In this document: positions 1-9,251 of the stretch, in pieces | Layout of the letters: the number at the start of each line of letters is the position of its first letter | How positions within the stretch are numbered: the first letter of the stretch is position 1 | Assembly: GCA_004564215.1 (NCBI GenBank) | Contig: CP024846.1 | Span: forward strand, 248,001-312,000 | Reading direction: 5' to 3' | DNA from: Beijerinckiaceae bacterium | GTDB lineage: Bacteria; Pseudomonadota; Alphaproteobacteria; Rhizobiales; Beijerinckiaceae | Length of the DNA: 64,000 nt | The notes under the pieces: generated by a model | Told to the model about the DNA's origin: nothing | Seen by the model: only the letters and a program-made list of their open reading frames with translations | Database searches by the model: none | Made by a program: the position numbers and the translations under genes

Positions 1-46
1 TTTCGCCGTGAAAGGGCGACGTCCTGGACCGCTAGACGATGGGCGC
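1..46 (-). tRNA. tRNA-Glu(UUC), 3' part cut off by the window edge
   Basis: The minus strand from 46 down to 1 reads as the 5' part of a glutamate tRNA. A seven-base acceptor strand is followed by TCGTCTAG, then the D arm, then an anticodon stem-loop with a UCGCC stem, a CUUUCAC loop and a GGCGA closing strand. The anticodon is UUC. The variable loop, T arm and 3' end lie outside the window. It lies downstream of recJ on the same strand but has its own plausible promoter. Confidence 0.9.
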
Positions 47-95
47 GGAGGCTGGTTGTCGACGGGCCTTACGACGTCATCACTCAGCGGGCGGA

Positions 96-124
96 CATAT
101 AAAGGGCGCCGGCTGCGCTGGCAA
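96..124 (-). promoter_or_regulatory. Predicted promoter of tRNA-Glu
   Basis: On the minus strand a TTGCCA box (119-124) and a TATATG box (96-101) are separated by exactly 17 bases. Transcription would start about 40 bases before the mature tRNA 5' end at 46. The fit to a sigma-70 promoter is good, but this is read by eye only. Confidence 0.5.
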
Positions 125-143
125 GTTCAGTCAGAGCACTTAT

Positions 144-1964
144 TCAACAAGGTCTTGGCGAGGCGGCAGGTGCGAGATCGAGGAGCCGAAGCTGGACTCT
201 GTCCACACCGCCCCAGCGGTCGAGGGCCAAGGATCCGGCAAGATGAACGAAATTGCCCCTCGCCGCATAAAGCGCCTGTCCCAGGGGTTCGTTCGCGCTG
301 CGAAAGGCAATTCCCTCAATTTTGGCGCCACTGCTCGCCTGCGCCCGCAGCCGAAGGTGACCGTTGCCGATCATGGCAACATCGACGAGACGATGCGCGG
401 GCAGCACAAATATCGGCTCGGGATTGCCGGCGCCATAAGGGCCGCCCCGCGCGAGATCGTGGATCAGGGCCGGGTTGGCCCCGGCTGCGGTCAGTGCAGC
501 GTCGATCAGCAGCGCCTCGCCCGCTCGCGCCGAGATGACGGCGCCGGCAAGGGAGGCTTCAAGGAAGCTTTGAAAATCGCTCAACCGCTCCCGCGCAATG
601 GTGATACCCGCCGCCATCGCATGGCCGCCGCCTTTGAGGAGAATTCCGGCTTCGAGCGCCGCACGCACCGCGCGGCCGAGATCGACGCCGGCAATCGAGC
701 GGCCCGACCCGGTGCCGATCCCGGCCGCGTCGAATGCAATGGCGAAGGCCGGCCGCCCGGTCTTTTCCTTGAGCCGTGAGGCGACGAGACCGACAATGCC
801 CGGATGCCAGCCGTCCTCGGCCACCACCACGGCGGCAGAGCCGTCCCCATCGCGGCCGGCCAGCGCTTGCGCTTCCGCCGCTTCGAGCGTGGCGCGCTCG
901 ACCTCCTGTCGTTCGCGATTCAGCCGGTCGAGCTCCTCGGCGATGCGCCTGGCTTCGACCGGATCGGTCAGGCTCAACAGTTTTGCCCCAAGTGCCGCAT
1001 CGCCAATTCGTCCCCCGGCATTGATTCGCGGCCCGATGAGAAAGCCGAGATGATAAGGGGTTGGCGGGCCCTCCAGGCGGGCAATATCGAATAGGGTTTT
1101 GAGACCCACGCGGGCTCGGGCGTGGATCACCGCAAGACCTTTGGCGACAAAGGCACGGTTGAGCCCGGTCAGGGGCGCAACGTCGGCGATGGTTGCCAGC
1201 GCCACGAGATCGAGCCCGGCGAGCAAATCCGGGGCTTCTCGCGAGGCGGAAAAAAAACCGCGCCCACGCAAGAGCCGCTGCACCGCCACGAGAGTCATGA
1301 AAACAACACCCGCCGCGCAGAGCTGCCCGAGGCCTGAAAGATCGTCCTGCCGGTTTGGATTGACGACGAGAGCGGGGGGCAGGATTTCTGGCGCTTGATG
1401 ATGGTCGAGAACGATGGGATCGAGGCCAAGCCGGACCGCCTCGGCCAGCGGACTGTGGCTCGAGGTCCCGCAGTCGGCGGTAATCAAGAGGGTCGCACCG
1501 TCGCGGGCAAGAGTCTGAATCGCTTGGATGTTGGGGCCATAGCCTTCAAAAATCCGATCCGGGATGTGGATCAGGCAGGGGGCGCCGCAGTCACGAAAAT
1601 AATCGAAGAGAAGTGCGGAGGCGGCGGCGCCATCGACGTCGTAATCGCCAAAAACCGCGATTGTTTCGCGCTGCTCGATGGCCCCCGCAATTCGCTCGGC
1701 CGCGGCGCCCATGTCTTTGAGCTTATCCGGATCGGGCAGAAGGTTTCGCAGGGTAGGGTCCAGATAATCTTGCGCCATGTCCGGCGTGATGCCGCGTCCC
1801 GCCAAAACCCGCGACAAGAGATCGCCGGCGCCGTGGAGTTGCGCGATGGCAAGGGCCTGCGCTTCGCCGGCAACATTGAGCCGGTCGCGCCAAGGACGAC
1901 CGCGCGCCGAGCGCTCGACTCCAAGAACCGGGCGGCGGGAGCTGGTTGGAAGGGAATCACCCAT
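144..1964 (-). CDS. recJ: Single-stranded-DNA-specific exonuclease RecJ
   Basis: RecJ degrades single-stranded DNA 5' to 3' in recombination and mismatch repair in the cytoplasm. The product is about 606 residues, within the usual RecJ range. The DHH phosphoesterase core is visible: FGDYDVDG near the N terminus, then LITADCG, then the family-defining LDHHQ, followed by the DHHA1 domain with the GGGHAMAAG motif and a C-terminal OB-like region. The reading frame is open upstream to a TTG at 2048, but I chose the ATG at 1964 because the family starts shortly before the LGVERSARGRPWRDRL segment and the extra residues are low-complexity. No strong ribosome binding site is visible. It is followed by tRNA-Glu on the same strand and is divergent from the outer-membrane protein gene. 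Confidence 0.95.
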   Translation of the reverse strand: MGDSLPTSSRRPVLGVERSARGRPWRDRLNVAGEAQALAIAQLHGAGDLLSRVLAGRGITPDMAQDYLDPTLRNLLPDPDKLKDMGAAAERIAGAIEQRETIAVFGDYDVDGAAASALLFDYFRDCGAPCLIHIPDRIFEGYGPNIQAIQTLARDGATLLITADCGTSSHSPLAEAVRLGLDPIVLDHHQAPEILPPALVVNPNRQDDLSGLGQLCAAGVVFMTLVAVQRLLRGRGFFSASREAPDLLAGLDLVALATIADVAPLTGLNRAFVAKGLAVIHARARVGLKTLFDIARLEGPPTPYHLGFLIGPRINAGGRIGDAALGAKLLSLTDPVEARRIAEELDRLNRERQEVERATLEAAEAQALAGRDGDGSAAVVVAEDGWHPGIVGLVASRLKEKTGRPAFAIAFDAAGIGTGSGRSIAGVDLGRAVRAALEAGILLKGGGHAMAAGITIARERLSDFQSFLEASLAGAVISARAGEALLIDAALTAAGANPALIHDLARGGPYGAGNPEPIFVLPAHRLVDVAMIGNGHLRLRAQASSGAKIEGIAFRSANEPLGQALYAARGNFVHLAGSLALDRWGGVDRVQLRLLDLAPAASPRPC

Positions 1965-2190
1965 GCCCGATGTTAGCGAAGGGTAGGGCGGATTTCGAGG
2001 GGCAATTCCAAAGGAAAGGGTGCCGGCAGGGGCAAAGTCGTTACTCAAAAATTAAGCCCCCTGAACGCCGGTTTGCTTCCCTTTGAATTGCATGTCCTTG
2101 ATTTCGCAGATGCGAGAATGAAACCAAACGAAATGAAGTGCTTCTTTTGTCACAGCCGCCAGTATTCGAACGGGAAAAGAGGGTTCAGAC

Positions 2191-2220
2191 TTGCGAAGTG
2201 CTTATCTCCCCGCCTTTAAT
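2191..2220 (+). promoter_or_regulatory. Possible promoter of the outer-membrane protein gene
   Basis: TTGCGA (2191-2196) and TTTAAT (2215-2220) are 18 bases apart. A second possible -10, CATAAT, lies at 2227-2232. Either would give a short leader before the GTG start at 2256. The region between recJ and this gene (1965-2255) is otherwise featureless. This is weak evidence from hexamer matching alone. Confidence 0.35.
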
Positions 2221-2255
2221 GGATGTCATAATCTGTACAATTGGAGCGAACTCCC

Positions 2256-3122
2256 GTGGACAGCATAAATTTGAACAAGATCACAAAGGCTTTGGCTTCC
2301 ATCTACCCGGTCAAAGGCAAAAAATTTCGGTTTGGGCTTGCTTTATCGATGGCTTTAACAAGCTGGGGATCGGCTCGCGCGGCGGATTTTCCGGCTGCGA
2401 TCGTCGCCCCGCCGCCCCCGGTGGAATATAATTGGACCGGTTTTTATGTCGGCTTCCATGTCGGCTGGGGGACGGATCATTTTGCGTTTCCCTACAGCCT
2501 CACGATCCCCGGCCCGTTCGGCTATACCGCAGGGACAAGCGGCATCGATGCTTCAGGTCCGATTGGCGGTGCCCAGATCGGATTCAATTATCAGCTTCCC
2601 TTCTTCCATCTCGTGGCAGGGATAGAAATCGATAACAGCCCCTCGGCGATTAGGGGACAGGCCACCGTCAATACCGTCTTGATTTCTGGCACCCCTACGA
2701 CCGCCACCTTTGGAGCGAGATTCCTCGATTTTGGCACCGTTCGGGGGCGACTTGGCTATGCCTGGGGCAACTTCATGCCCTATTTGACTGGAGGCTTTAA
2801 CTACGGAACCGTCGAGACGACTTATAGCGTCTTTTCCGGTGGTTTCTTCAATGCAGGATCGACCACAGCAACCCGCACGGGCGTCTTTCCGCATGTCGGA
2901 GTTTTTGGCATCGGCGCCGAATATGCGTTCACCCCAAATTTCACCGTGAAGGCCGAATATCTCTACGATTTTATCAATGCGCACCGTTCGATTCACAATC
3001 CAGTGACCGGAGCATCGATACAATTTGGAACCCGCACGATGTATCATATCGCGCGCGTCGGCATAAATTATAAATTCGATTGGTTTTCGCCACAGCCGAC
3101 CCCTGTCGTCGCAAAATATTAA
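2256..3122 (+). CDS. Outer-membrane beta-barrel protein (Omp25/Omp31 type)
   Basis: About 288 residues. A signal peptide with a hydrophobic core (LALSMALTSWGS) ends in SARAAD, a clear signal peptidase I site. It is followed by a proline-rich linker (APPPPVEYNWTG) and an alternating barrel with FYVGFHVGWG, GGAQIGFNYQ, RGRLGYAWGN, PYLTGGFNYG and VKAEYLYDF strands. This is the eight-stranded OmpA-like barrel common in Rhizobiales outer membranes. The start was set at GTG 2256 because GGAG lies nine bases upstream; the longer TTG start at 2241 would place that site inside the gene. The barrel ends in YKFDWF and is followed by a short tail ending in tyrosine. A structural or porin-like role is inferred from the family; the substrate is unknown. 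Confidence 0.88.
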   Translation: MDSINLNKITKALASIYPVKGKKFRFGLALSMALTSWGSARAADFPAAIVAPPPPVEYNWTGFYVGFHVGWGTDHFAFPYSLTIPGPFGYTAGTSGIDASGPIGGAQIGFNYQLPFFHLVAGIEIDNSPSAIRGQATVNTVLISGTPTTATFGARFLDFGTVRGRLGYAWGNFMPYLTGGFNYGTVETTYSVFSGGFFNAGSTTATRTGVFPHVGVFGIGAEYAFTPNFTVKAEYLYDFINAHRSIHNPVTGASIQFGTRTMYHIARVGINYKFDWFSPQPTPVVAKY

Positions 3123-3145
3123 GCTGCGCGACGAGAGACGCCATT

Positions 3146-5356
3146 TCACGCAACGCGTTTATTCTCCTGCGTGAAGCGCCCGTAAAACGAGCCGCCGGTG
3201 GCAGCCATATCGACAAGGATTTGCGGCACAGAGAAACGCTCTCCGTATTTTTGCCGTAGGGTTTCGCAAAGCGCGACGAATTTGGCCGCGCCCATCCCGT
3301 CAATGTAGCTCAATGTCCCGCCGGTGAAAGGCGCGAAGCCGAAACCGATGATGGAGCCGACATCTGCCTCACGTGGATCCGTGACAACGCCTTCCTCGAC
3401 CACACGGGCGGCTTCGAGCGCCTGGGTCAAGAGAAAACGCTGTTTCAGTACTTCAACGTCGATTGTATCCGGATCAAGTTTGGTCGGTTGAAACTCCGAT
3501 AGACCCGGCCACAGCGTCTTCTGACCCTGGCTCGGGTAATCGTAAAAGCCTTTGCCGTTCTTGCGGCCAAGGCGGCCGTGGCGCGTGACCATGCTCTTCA
3601 GCAGGTTTTCCTGCGCCGGGTCCACCGCCTGCGGACCCAAATCCTGTTTCGCGGCCTCGATAATCTTCAGCGCGAGATCGAGGGCAACTTCGTCGTTGAG
3701 CGAGAGCGGACCGACCGGCATCCCGGCCATTTTCGCAACCGTCTCGATCATCGTCGGAGGGACGCCTTCGAGGAGCATGATATGCCCTTCGTGGATAAAA
3801 TTGCCGACGCAGCGATTGGCGTAAAAGCCGCGTGCGTCATGCACCACGATGGGTGTCTTCTTGATCGCGCGAACATAATCGAGTGCGAGCGCAAGCGCGC
3901 GATCCCCGGTCTTTTCGCCAAGGATCACCTCGACGAGAAGCATTTTTTCCACCGGCGAGAAAAAATGCAGACCGATAAAGTTTTCCGGCTCGGCATAGGC
4001 CTCCGCCAACGAGGAAATCGGAAGGGTGGACGTGTTCGACGCAAAAATCGTTTCCGGTCCCAGTGCCGCGCGCGCCTTTCGGGTTGCATCGCTCTTCACA
4101 GCGCGGTCCTCGAAGACCGCCTCGATCACAAGGTCCGAACCGGCGAGATCGTTGTAGTCGGCCGAAGGTTTGATTTTGGAAAGGAGCGCGTCCTTGTCGG
4201 CGGCTTTTGCGCGGCCCTTCAGAACCTGGCCGGAGATAAGCTTGTCGCAAATATCCTTGCCCTTATCGGCCGATGCTTGATCTCTGTCGATCAGCACCAC
4301 ATCCATCCCGGCGCTCGCGGTCACATAGGCGATCCCCGCGCCCATGAATCCTGCCCCGAGAATGCCAACCTTTTTGATCGAGGTCGCCGGGATTTGCTTC
4401 GGGCGTCGGGCGCCCTTGTTCAATTCGCCCATCGAAATGAACAGCGTGCGGATCATGGCCGCGGCTTCGGGCGAACGCAGGATTTTGGCGAACCAGCGCG
4501 ACTCGACGCGCAGCGCCAAATCCATCGGAAGCTGAAGACCCTCATAGACGCTGTGCAGAATCGCTTTTGCTGCGGGATAATTGTCATGCGTCTCACGCCG
4601 ATAAATCGCGTTGGCCGCCGGCCATACCATCATGCCCTGCGGCGAGAACACTTTGCCGGAGGGAAGCCGGAAGCTTTGTTCGTCCCACGGCGCAACCCCT
4701 TTTCCGCCCGCCGCGATCCACGCCTTGGCTCTAGCGACGATCTCCTCGGCTGGCGCGACCTCATGGACGAGGTTCATTGTCTTGGCGGCTTTCGGCCTGA
4801 TCTGTTCGCCCTTGAAAAGCATTTGCAGCGCATCGCCGGTCTGCATCAATCTGGCGACCCGTTGTGTACCGCCGGCACCCGGGAACAGTCCGACCTTGAT
4901 TTCAGGCAGGCCGATCCGCGCCTTGTCCTTGTCCGCGATCACCCGGTAGTGACAGGCGAGCGCGAGTTCGAAGGCACCGCCTAGACAGGTGCCGTTGATC
5001 GCCACGGCGAAAGGCTTGCCGCATGTCTCAAGCTTGCGGTAGAGCAACGAGAGCCGCCGGGAGCTTTCAAAAAACAATTTCGTTGCCGCTTCTTCGCCCT
5101 TTTCCTGCTTGGCTTTCAGATATTCGCTCGCTGCCACCTGCAGCATGGAAAGATCGGCACCGCCCGAAAATGCCTCCTTGGCAGAAGTGATCACACAGCC
5201 CTTGATCGAAGCATTGGCCGCGACATGGTCGATGACCTGCTCGAGCTCGTCCATAACCTGCGGCGTGATCACGTTCATCGAGCGGGAAGGCATGTCCCAG
5301 GTGAGCAGCGCAATCTCGTCTGGGTCCGTTTCGAAGCGGAAATTGGTGAGGTTCAT
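3146..5356 (-). CDS. fadJ: Enoyl-CoA hydratase / 3-hydroxyacyl-CoA dehydrogenase (multifunctional beta-oxidation subunit)
   Basis: This enzyme carries out the hydration and NAD-dependent oxidation steps of fatty-acid beta-oxidation and works with a separate thiolase. The product is about 736 residues. An N-terminal crotonase domain includes the oxyanion-hole stretch AFSGGADLSML and the GLPEIKVGLFPGAGG segment. A Rossmann domain begins near residue 330 with GILGAGFMGAG, followed by the C-terminal dehydrogenase domains (FFSPVEKM, DARGFYANR). The ATG at 5356 has AAGGAG seven bases upstream; a start 11 codons further up lacks this. That site overlaps the stop codon of the preceding DUF2867 reading frame, so the two are probably on one transcript with the thiolase. 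The symbol follows the two-domain architecture; fadB would be equally defensible. Confidence 0.93.
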   Translation of the reverse strand: MNLTNFRFETDPDEIALLTWDMPSRSMNVITPQVMDELEQVIDHVAANASIKGCVITSAKEAFSGGADLSMLQVAASEYLKAKQEKGEEAATKLFFESSRRLSLLYRKLETCGKPFAVAINGTCLGGAFELALACHYRVIADKDKARIGLPEIKVGLFPGAGGTQRVARLMQTGDALQMLFKGEQIRPKAAKTMNLVHEVAPAEEIVARAKAWIAAGGKGVAPWDEQSFRLPSGKVFSPQGMMVWPAANAIYRRETHDNYPAAKAILHSVYEGLQLPMDLALRVESRWFAKILRSPEAAAMIRTLFISMGELNKGARRPKQIPATSIKKVGILGAGFMGAGIAYVTASAGMDVVLIDRDQASADKGKDICDKLISGQVLKGRAKAADKDALLSKIKPSADYNDLAGSDLVIEAVFEDRAVKSDATRKARAALGPETIFASNTSTLPISSLAEAYAEPENFIGLHFFSPVEKMLLVEVILGEKTGDRALALALDYVRAIKKTPIVVHDARGFYANRCVGNFIHEGHIMLLEGVPPTMIETVAKMAGMPVGPLSLNDEVALDLALKIIEAAKQDLGPQAVDPAQENLLKSMVTRHGRLGRKNGKGFYDYPSQGQKTLWPGLSEFQPTKLDPDTIDVEVLKQRFLLTQALEAARVVEEGVVTDPREADVGSIIGFGFAPFTGGTLSYIDGMGAAKFVALCETLRQKYGERFSVPQILVDMAATGGSFYGRFTQENKRVA

Positions 5357-5366
5357 GGGTCGCTCC

Positions 5367-5723
5367 TTAGATTCGCGCGGCTTGGGCAAGCGTGGCGGGG
5401 ACGATCATCCGGTGAAACGGCAGAACCACGGCCAGATAAACCCGGCAGAGCAAATTATGCGGGCGAGCCAAGGTTGTTGCCGTAATCCAACTGTACGAGG
5501 CATTGATCTTGATCACATCGACGACGAAACGAAAATCAAGATGCTTGTCATCGAACCCAAGAATAATCCCCTCCGGCGCGCGGGCAATTACCGGAAAGGC
5601 TCCTATGGACGTGCTCCTGTCCGGCTCGTCCAGCGCCAGCCGCGCCGGTTTGAGACCCAGCACCGACGTCGCTCGATTGCTTTCAGGCAGGACTCCTTGC
5701 ACTTCCACGGCAAACTCCGTCAA
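5367..5723 (-). pseudogene. DUF2867 family remnant, N-terminally truncated
   Basis: The 118-residue reading frame matches the C-terminal two thirds of DUF2867 proteins: the EGIILGFDDKHLDFR stretch and the final RVYLAVVLPFHRMIVP segment are characteristic. Members are usually about 160 to 200 residues, so the first 50 to 60 are missing. An in-frame stop lies three codons upstream of the only possible start, a TTG at 5723, and just 74 bases separate it from the thiolase stop, too few to hold the missing part in another frame. It may be a decayed gene or a shortened but translated protein. Its stop overlaps the ribosome binding site of the downstream hydroxyacyl-CoA dehydrogenase gene, consistent with co-transcription. 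DUF2867 has no established function that I know of. Confidence 0.55.
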
Positions 5724-5797
5724 TTGATCTCACGCGCGGATGAACGGCGCTTGCCCATCGCCCTATGATTGTCTGCTCATTTGTGTAAGCGCCAAGG

Positions 5798-7006
5798 CTA
5801 CACCCGTTCGATGATCGTTGCAGTGCCCATGCCCGCACCGATGCAAAGGGTGATGAGTGCCGTCCCCTTGCCCGTGCGCTCAAGTTCGTCGATCGCCGTG
5901 CCCAGCAGCATGGCGCCGGTTGCGCCGAGAGGATGGCCCATTGCGATAGCACCGCCGTTGACATTGAGTTTCCCGAGGTCAAGGTCGAAGGCCTGGAGGT
6001 AGCGCAGGACAACCGAGGCAAACGCTTCGTTGACCTCGAAGAGATCGATGTCCTCGATCCTCATGCCGGCACGCGCCAACACTTTCCTTGTGACATCGAC
6101 CGGTCCGGTCAGCATCATGGCGGGCTCCGAGCCGATATTCGCGAAGGCCCGGATTTTTGCGCGCGGCTTGCGCCCCATGGCCTGGCCAGCCTCGGCCGAG
6201 CCTATGAGGACGGCAGCGGCGCCATCGACAATGCCCGAGGAATTGCCCGCATGATGGACATGAACGACGCGTTCGACCTCCGGATGGGCATCGACCGCGA
6301 CCGCATCGAAACCGCCTTGTTCGCCCATCATTGTGAAGGATGGTTTGAGCGCGGCGAGCGACTGCATGTCGGTCGTTGGCCGCATATGTTCGTCGCGGTC
6401 GAGGAGGGCGATGCCGTTGATGTCGCGCACGGGGACGATTGAATTCTTAAAGTGACCCTCGCTCCAGGCCTTTGCCGCGCGTTGTTGCGAGGTGACCGCA
6501 TATTGGTCGACGTCGTCACGGGAAAATCCATATTTGGTGGCGATGAGATCGGCCGACACGCCTTGCGGCATGAAATAGGATTTGATTGCAATCGCCGGAT
6601 CGACCGGCCAAGCGCCCCCCGATGCGCCGATACCGACCCGACTCATCGATTCGACGCCGCCGCCCACCGTCAGCTGATGCTGTCCGGCCATCACTTGAGC
6701 GGCCGCAAAATTGATCGCATCGAGACCGGAGGCGCAGAAACGGTTGATCTGGACGCCGGGAACATGATTGCCGTAATCGGCGGTCAGGGCCGCGGCTCGT
6801 GCGATGTCGCCGCCGGCCTCGCCCACGGGATCGACGCAGCCAAGAACGACATCGTCAACCAGATGAGTGTCGAGGTCGCCACGCTCCTTGATCGCCTGCA
6901 AGACGGTGGCGGCAAGTCCGAGTGTCGAAACCTCGTGCAAGGCGCCATCCGGTTTACCGCGTCCGCGCGGGGTGCGCACATGATCGTAAATGAAAGCTTC
7001 GGGCAC
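5798..7006 (-). CDS. fadA: Acetyl-CoA C-acyltransferase (thiolase)
   Basis: Catalyses the last, thiolytic step of beta-oxidation. The product is about 402 residues. The nucleophile Cys91 sits in [10 protein letters not shown], the catalytic histidine in [15 protein letters not shown], and the second cysteine in [12 protein letters not shown] chose the GTG at 7006 because GGGAGGA lies just upstream and the protein then begins with the family-typical [17 protein letters not shown]; the open frame to 7240 upstream overlaps the acyl-CoA dehydrogenase gene and looks non-coding. It lies 44 bases after the acyl-CoA dehydrogenase stop and before the DUF2867 remnant and fadJ on the same strand, so it forms the complementary subunit of the beta-oxidation complex. 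Confidence 0.95.
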   Translation of the reverse strand: MPEAFIYDHVRTPRGRGKPDGALHEVSTLGLAATVLQAIKERGDLDTHLVDDVVLGCVDPVGEAGGDIARAAALTADYGNHVPGVQINRFCASGLDAINFAAAQVMAGQHQLTVGGGVESMSRVGIGASGGAWPVDPAIAIKSYFMPQGVSADLIATKYGFSRDDVDQYAVTSQQRAAKAWSEGHFKNSIVPVRDINGIALLDRDEHMRPTTDMQSLAALKPSFTMMGEQGGFDAVAVDAHPEVERVVHVHHAGNSSGIVDGAAAVLIGSAEAGQAMGRKPRAKIRAFANIGSEPAMMLTGPVDVTRKVLARAGMRIEDIDLFEVNEAFASVVLRYLQAFDLDLGKLNVNGGAIAMGHPLGATGAMLLGTAIDELERTGKGTALITLCIGAGMGTATIIERV

Positions 7007-7050
7007 GGGGTCCTCCCGGTTGGTTCGCAAAAAAGCGGGATGCGGGCAGA

Positions 7051-8844
7051 TCAGAATTGTTCGGCCGACAGCGCCATCAAGGTTTCGGCGCCGGCGGAAA
7101 TGCGGGCGAAATGAGCGCTCGATTCCGGCATGATGCGTTCCATGAAATATCTGCCGGTCATTAGTTTGGCTTCCATGGCGGCGGCATCGCCATTGCCGGT
7201 CTTTTTGATTACGAGAGCGGCCTTGGCGATCCGCGCCCACATGAACCCAAGGGCGACCAGCCCGAATAAATGCATATAGTCATAGGAACCGGCGCCGGCA
7301 TTTTCCGGCTTTGCCATGGCATTTTGCATGAACCACATCGTTGCCTGTTCGAGATGTTCGACGCCGAGCTTCAGCCCTGAAACATAGGGCCGCATCTGCT
7401 CGTCGGACTCATTGTCCTTGATGAAGGATTTGACCTCGGCGAAGAAATTCATGATCGCGCGGCCGCCGTCCTTGGCGAGCTTGCGGCCGACAAGATCGAG
7501 GGCCTGAATCCCGTTGGCGCCTTCGTAGATCATGGCGATGCGGGCATCGCGGACGAATTGTTCCATGCCCCATTCCTCGATATAGCCGTGGCCGCCGAGG
7601 ATTTGCTGGGCCTTGACCGCATTCTCGAACCCGAAGTCGGTCAACACGCCTTTCAACACGGGGGTCAGCAGGCCCAAACTATCCGAGGCCGCCTGAACTT
7701 CGGCCTTGTCATTCGAGCGATGCGCAATGTCGCTTTTCAGCGCGGTCCAAACGACGAGCGCCCGGGCGGCTTCATTGAAGGCGCGGATCGTCAACAAATT
7801 GCGCCGCACGTCGGGGTGAACGATGATCGGATCCGCCGGCTTGTCGGGATATTTCGGCCCTGAAAGTGAGCGTCCCTGCAAGCGATCCTTGGCGTAGGCG
7901 GCGGCATTTTGATAGGCGATTTCCGAGATCGCCAAACCCTGGATCGCCACACCGAGACGGGCCTCGTTCATCATCACGAACATGGCATTCAAGCCCTTGT
8001 TGGGCTCGCCAACGAGCCAGCCCTTGGCTCCGTCATAATTCATCACGCAGGTGGCATTGGCGTGAATGCCCATCTTATGCTCGATCGAACCGCAGGTGAC
8101 ATTGTTGGAGGTCCCGACCGAACCGTCCGCTTCGATCAGCAATTTAGGCACGACGAAAAGCGAAATGCCTTTGACGCCGGCGGGCGCTCCCTCGATCCTG
8201 GCCAACACGAGATGGATAATATTATCCGCAAGATCATGCTCGCCGGCCGAGATGAATATTTTTTCGCCGGTAATGGCATAGGAACCATCAGCTTGAGGCA
8301 CCGCCTTGGTTTTCAAAAGACCGAGATCGGTACCGCAATGCGATTCGGTCAGATTCATGGTTCCCGACCATTCGCCGCTGATCAGTTTCGGCGTGAAAAT
8401 CTTCTTCTGTTCGGGGGAGCCATGAGTCATGAGGGCGGCAAGCGCGCCTTGGCTCAAGCCGGGATACATGGCGAAGGCCATATTAGCGGAACTCGCGAAT
8501 TCGTTGACGATCGCCGCTAACGTATAGGGCAGTCCCTGTCCACCGTAATCGGGATCGGCGGCAAGGCCGATCCAGCCTCCGCCGACAAAAGCACGATAGG
8601 CATCTTTGAAACCCGCTGGTGTCTCAACGCGGCCATCCTTGTGGCGGATGCATCCCGCGCGGTCGCCAGCCTGATTCAAGGGGTGGAGGGTTTCCTCACA
8701 TAGCTTCGCGGCTTCGGAAATGATCGCTTCGACGACGTCAGGCGTCGCGTCGGCGAATCCAGGCAAATTATTCAAACGCTGGATCGGAAAAACATCACGG
8801 AGAAGGAAAAGAACTTCTTCGACCGGCGCCTTGTAACTCGGCAT
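7051..8844 (-). CDS. Acyl-CoA dehydrogenase, long DmdC-like type
   Basis: FAD-dependent first step of beta-oxidation. The product is about 597 residues, the length of the DmdC-like long subfamily rather than the 380-residue classical enzymes. It shows the flavin-binding segments MNLTESHCGTDLG and EKIFISAGEHDL, the MIYEGANGIQALDLVGRK segment with the likely catalytic glutamate, and the extra C-terminal domain of this subfamily. The start at 8844 is supported by GGGAGGT six bases upstream; the longer frame to 9093 is out of place for the family. It is the first structural gene of the cluster, preceded by a 407-base gap and the MerR gene. The substrate chain length cannot be read from the sequence; 3-methylmercaptopropionyl-CoA is used by one relative, but the context here argues for fatty acyl-CoA. 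Confidence 0.92.
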   Translation of the reverse strand: MPSYKAPVEEVLFLLRDVFPIQRLNNLPGFADATPDVVEAIISEAAKLCEETLHPLNQAGDRAGCIRHKDGRVETPAGFKDAYRAFVGGGWIGLAADPDYGGQGLPYTLAAIVNEFASSANMAFAMYPGLSQGALAALMTHGSPEQKKIFTPKLISGEWSGTMNLTESHCGTDLGLLKTKAVPQADGSYAITGEKIFISAGEHDLADNIIHLVLARIEGAPAGVKGISLFVVPKLLIEADGSVGTSNNVTCGSIEHKMGIHANATCVMNYDGAKGWLVGEPNKGLNAMFVMMNEARLGVAIQGLAISEIAYQNAAAYAKDRLQGRSLSGPKYPDKPADPIIVHPDVRRNLLTIRAFNEAARALVVWTALKSDIAHRSNDKAEVQAASDSLGLLTPVLKGVLTDFGFENAVKAQQILGGHGYIEEWGMEQFVRDARIAMIYEGANGIQALDLVGRKLAKDGGRAIMNFFAEVKSFIKDNESDEQMRPYVSGLKLGVEHLEQATMWFMQNAMAKPENAGAGSYDYMHLFGLVALGFMWARIAKAALVIKKTGNGDAAAMEAKLMTGRYFMERIMPESSAHFARISAGAETLMALSAEQF

Positions 8845-9209
8845 CAAACGACCTCCCGGCTTCCATTGGCGGCGCAGATGTCTTGCCGGCAAATTGCGCA
8901 ACTCAAGTCCGGGAACGTCGGTTCCGGAAAATGCGCTACCGGTTAGCGAATCCCGGCTATGAGATAGTCTTTCCCACCCCCCTCCGCAAGATTCGAAGGC
9001 TCGCGGCCGCGCTTTAGGCCGGGATGCGAAATTTGAAACGAAGGAAAAGTGGACGGACGAGGTTAACGGGCGGCTTAAAAACCCCGTTGGCACGAAAAAA
9101 TAGTCTCAAATCGGAGATCAAACAAAGGGAAGGCGCGTCGAGCGCGGCTTTGATGCCAAACTGTCATGTTCGCAATTAAATTTATGCAGAAATTCTGCCG
9201 CTGAAGAAT
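8845..9209. other. Intergenic region upstream of the beta-oxidation genes
   Basis: No gene is visible. The stretch carries the presumed promoter and operator of the acyl-CoA dehydrogenase operon. One imperfect inverted repeat (AACGGG with CCCGTT near 9063-9088) could be a hairpin. I could not identify a convincing promoter. Confidence 0.3.
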
Positions 9210-9235
9210 CTGCGGGCAACACGGATCGCCCGCAG
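9210..9235 (-). terminator. Hairpin just after the merR stop
   Basis: CTGCGGGC (9210-9217) and GCCCGCAG (9228-9235) form a perfect eight-pair stem with a ten-base loop, 17 bases beyond the MerR stop codon. There is no uridine run after it on the minus strand, so it may be a processing or pause structure rather than an intrinsic terminator. Confidence 0.4.
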
Positions 9236-9251
9236 CAAAAAGCGACATTGG

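Noticed and set aside
39..779. Long plus-strand open frame opposite recJ
   Set aside because: It is a high-GC shadow of the recJ gene, with no motif of its own.
3578..4984. 468-codon plus-strand frame opposite the hydratase/dehydrogenase gene
   Set aside because: Arginine- and histidine-rich shadow without domains; the minus-strand gene is certain.
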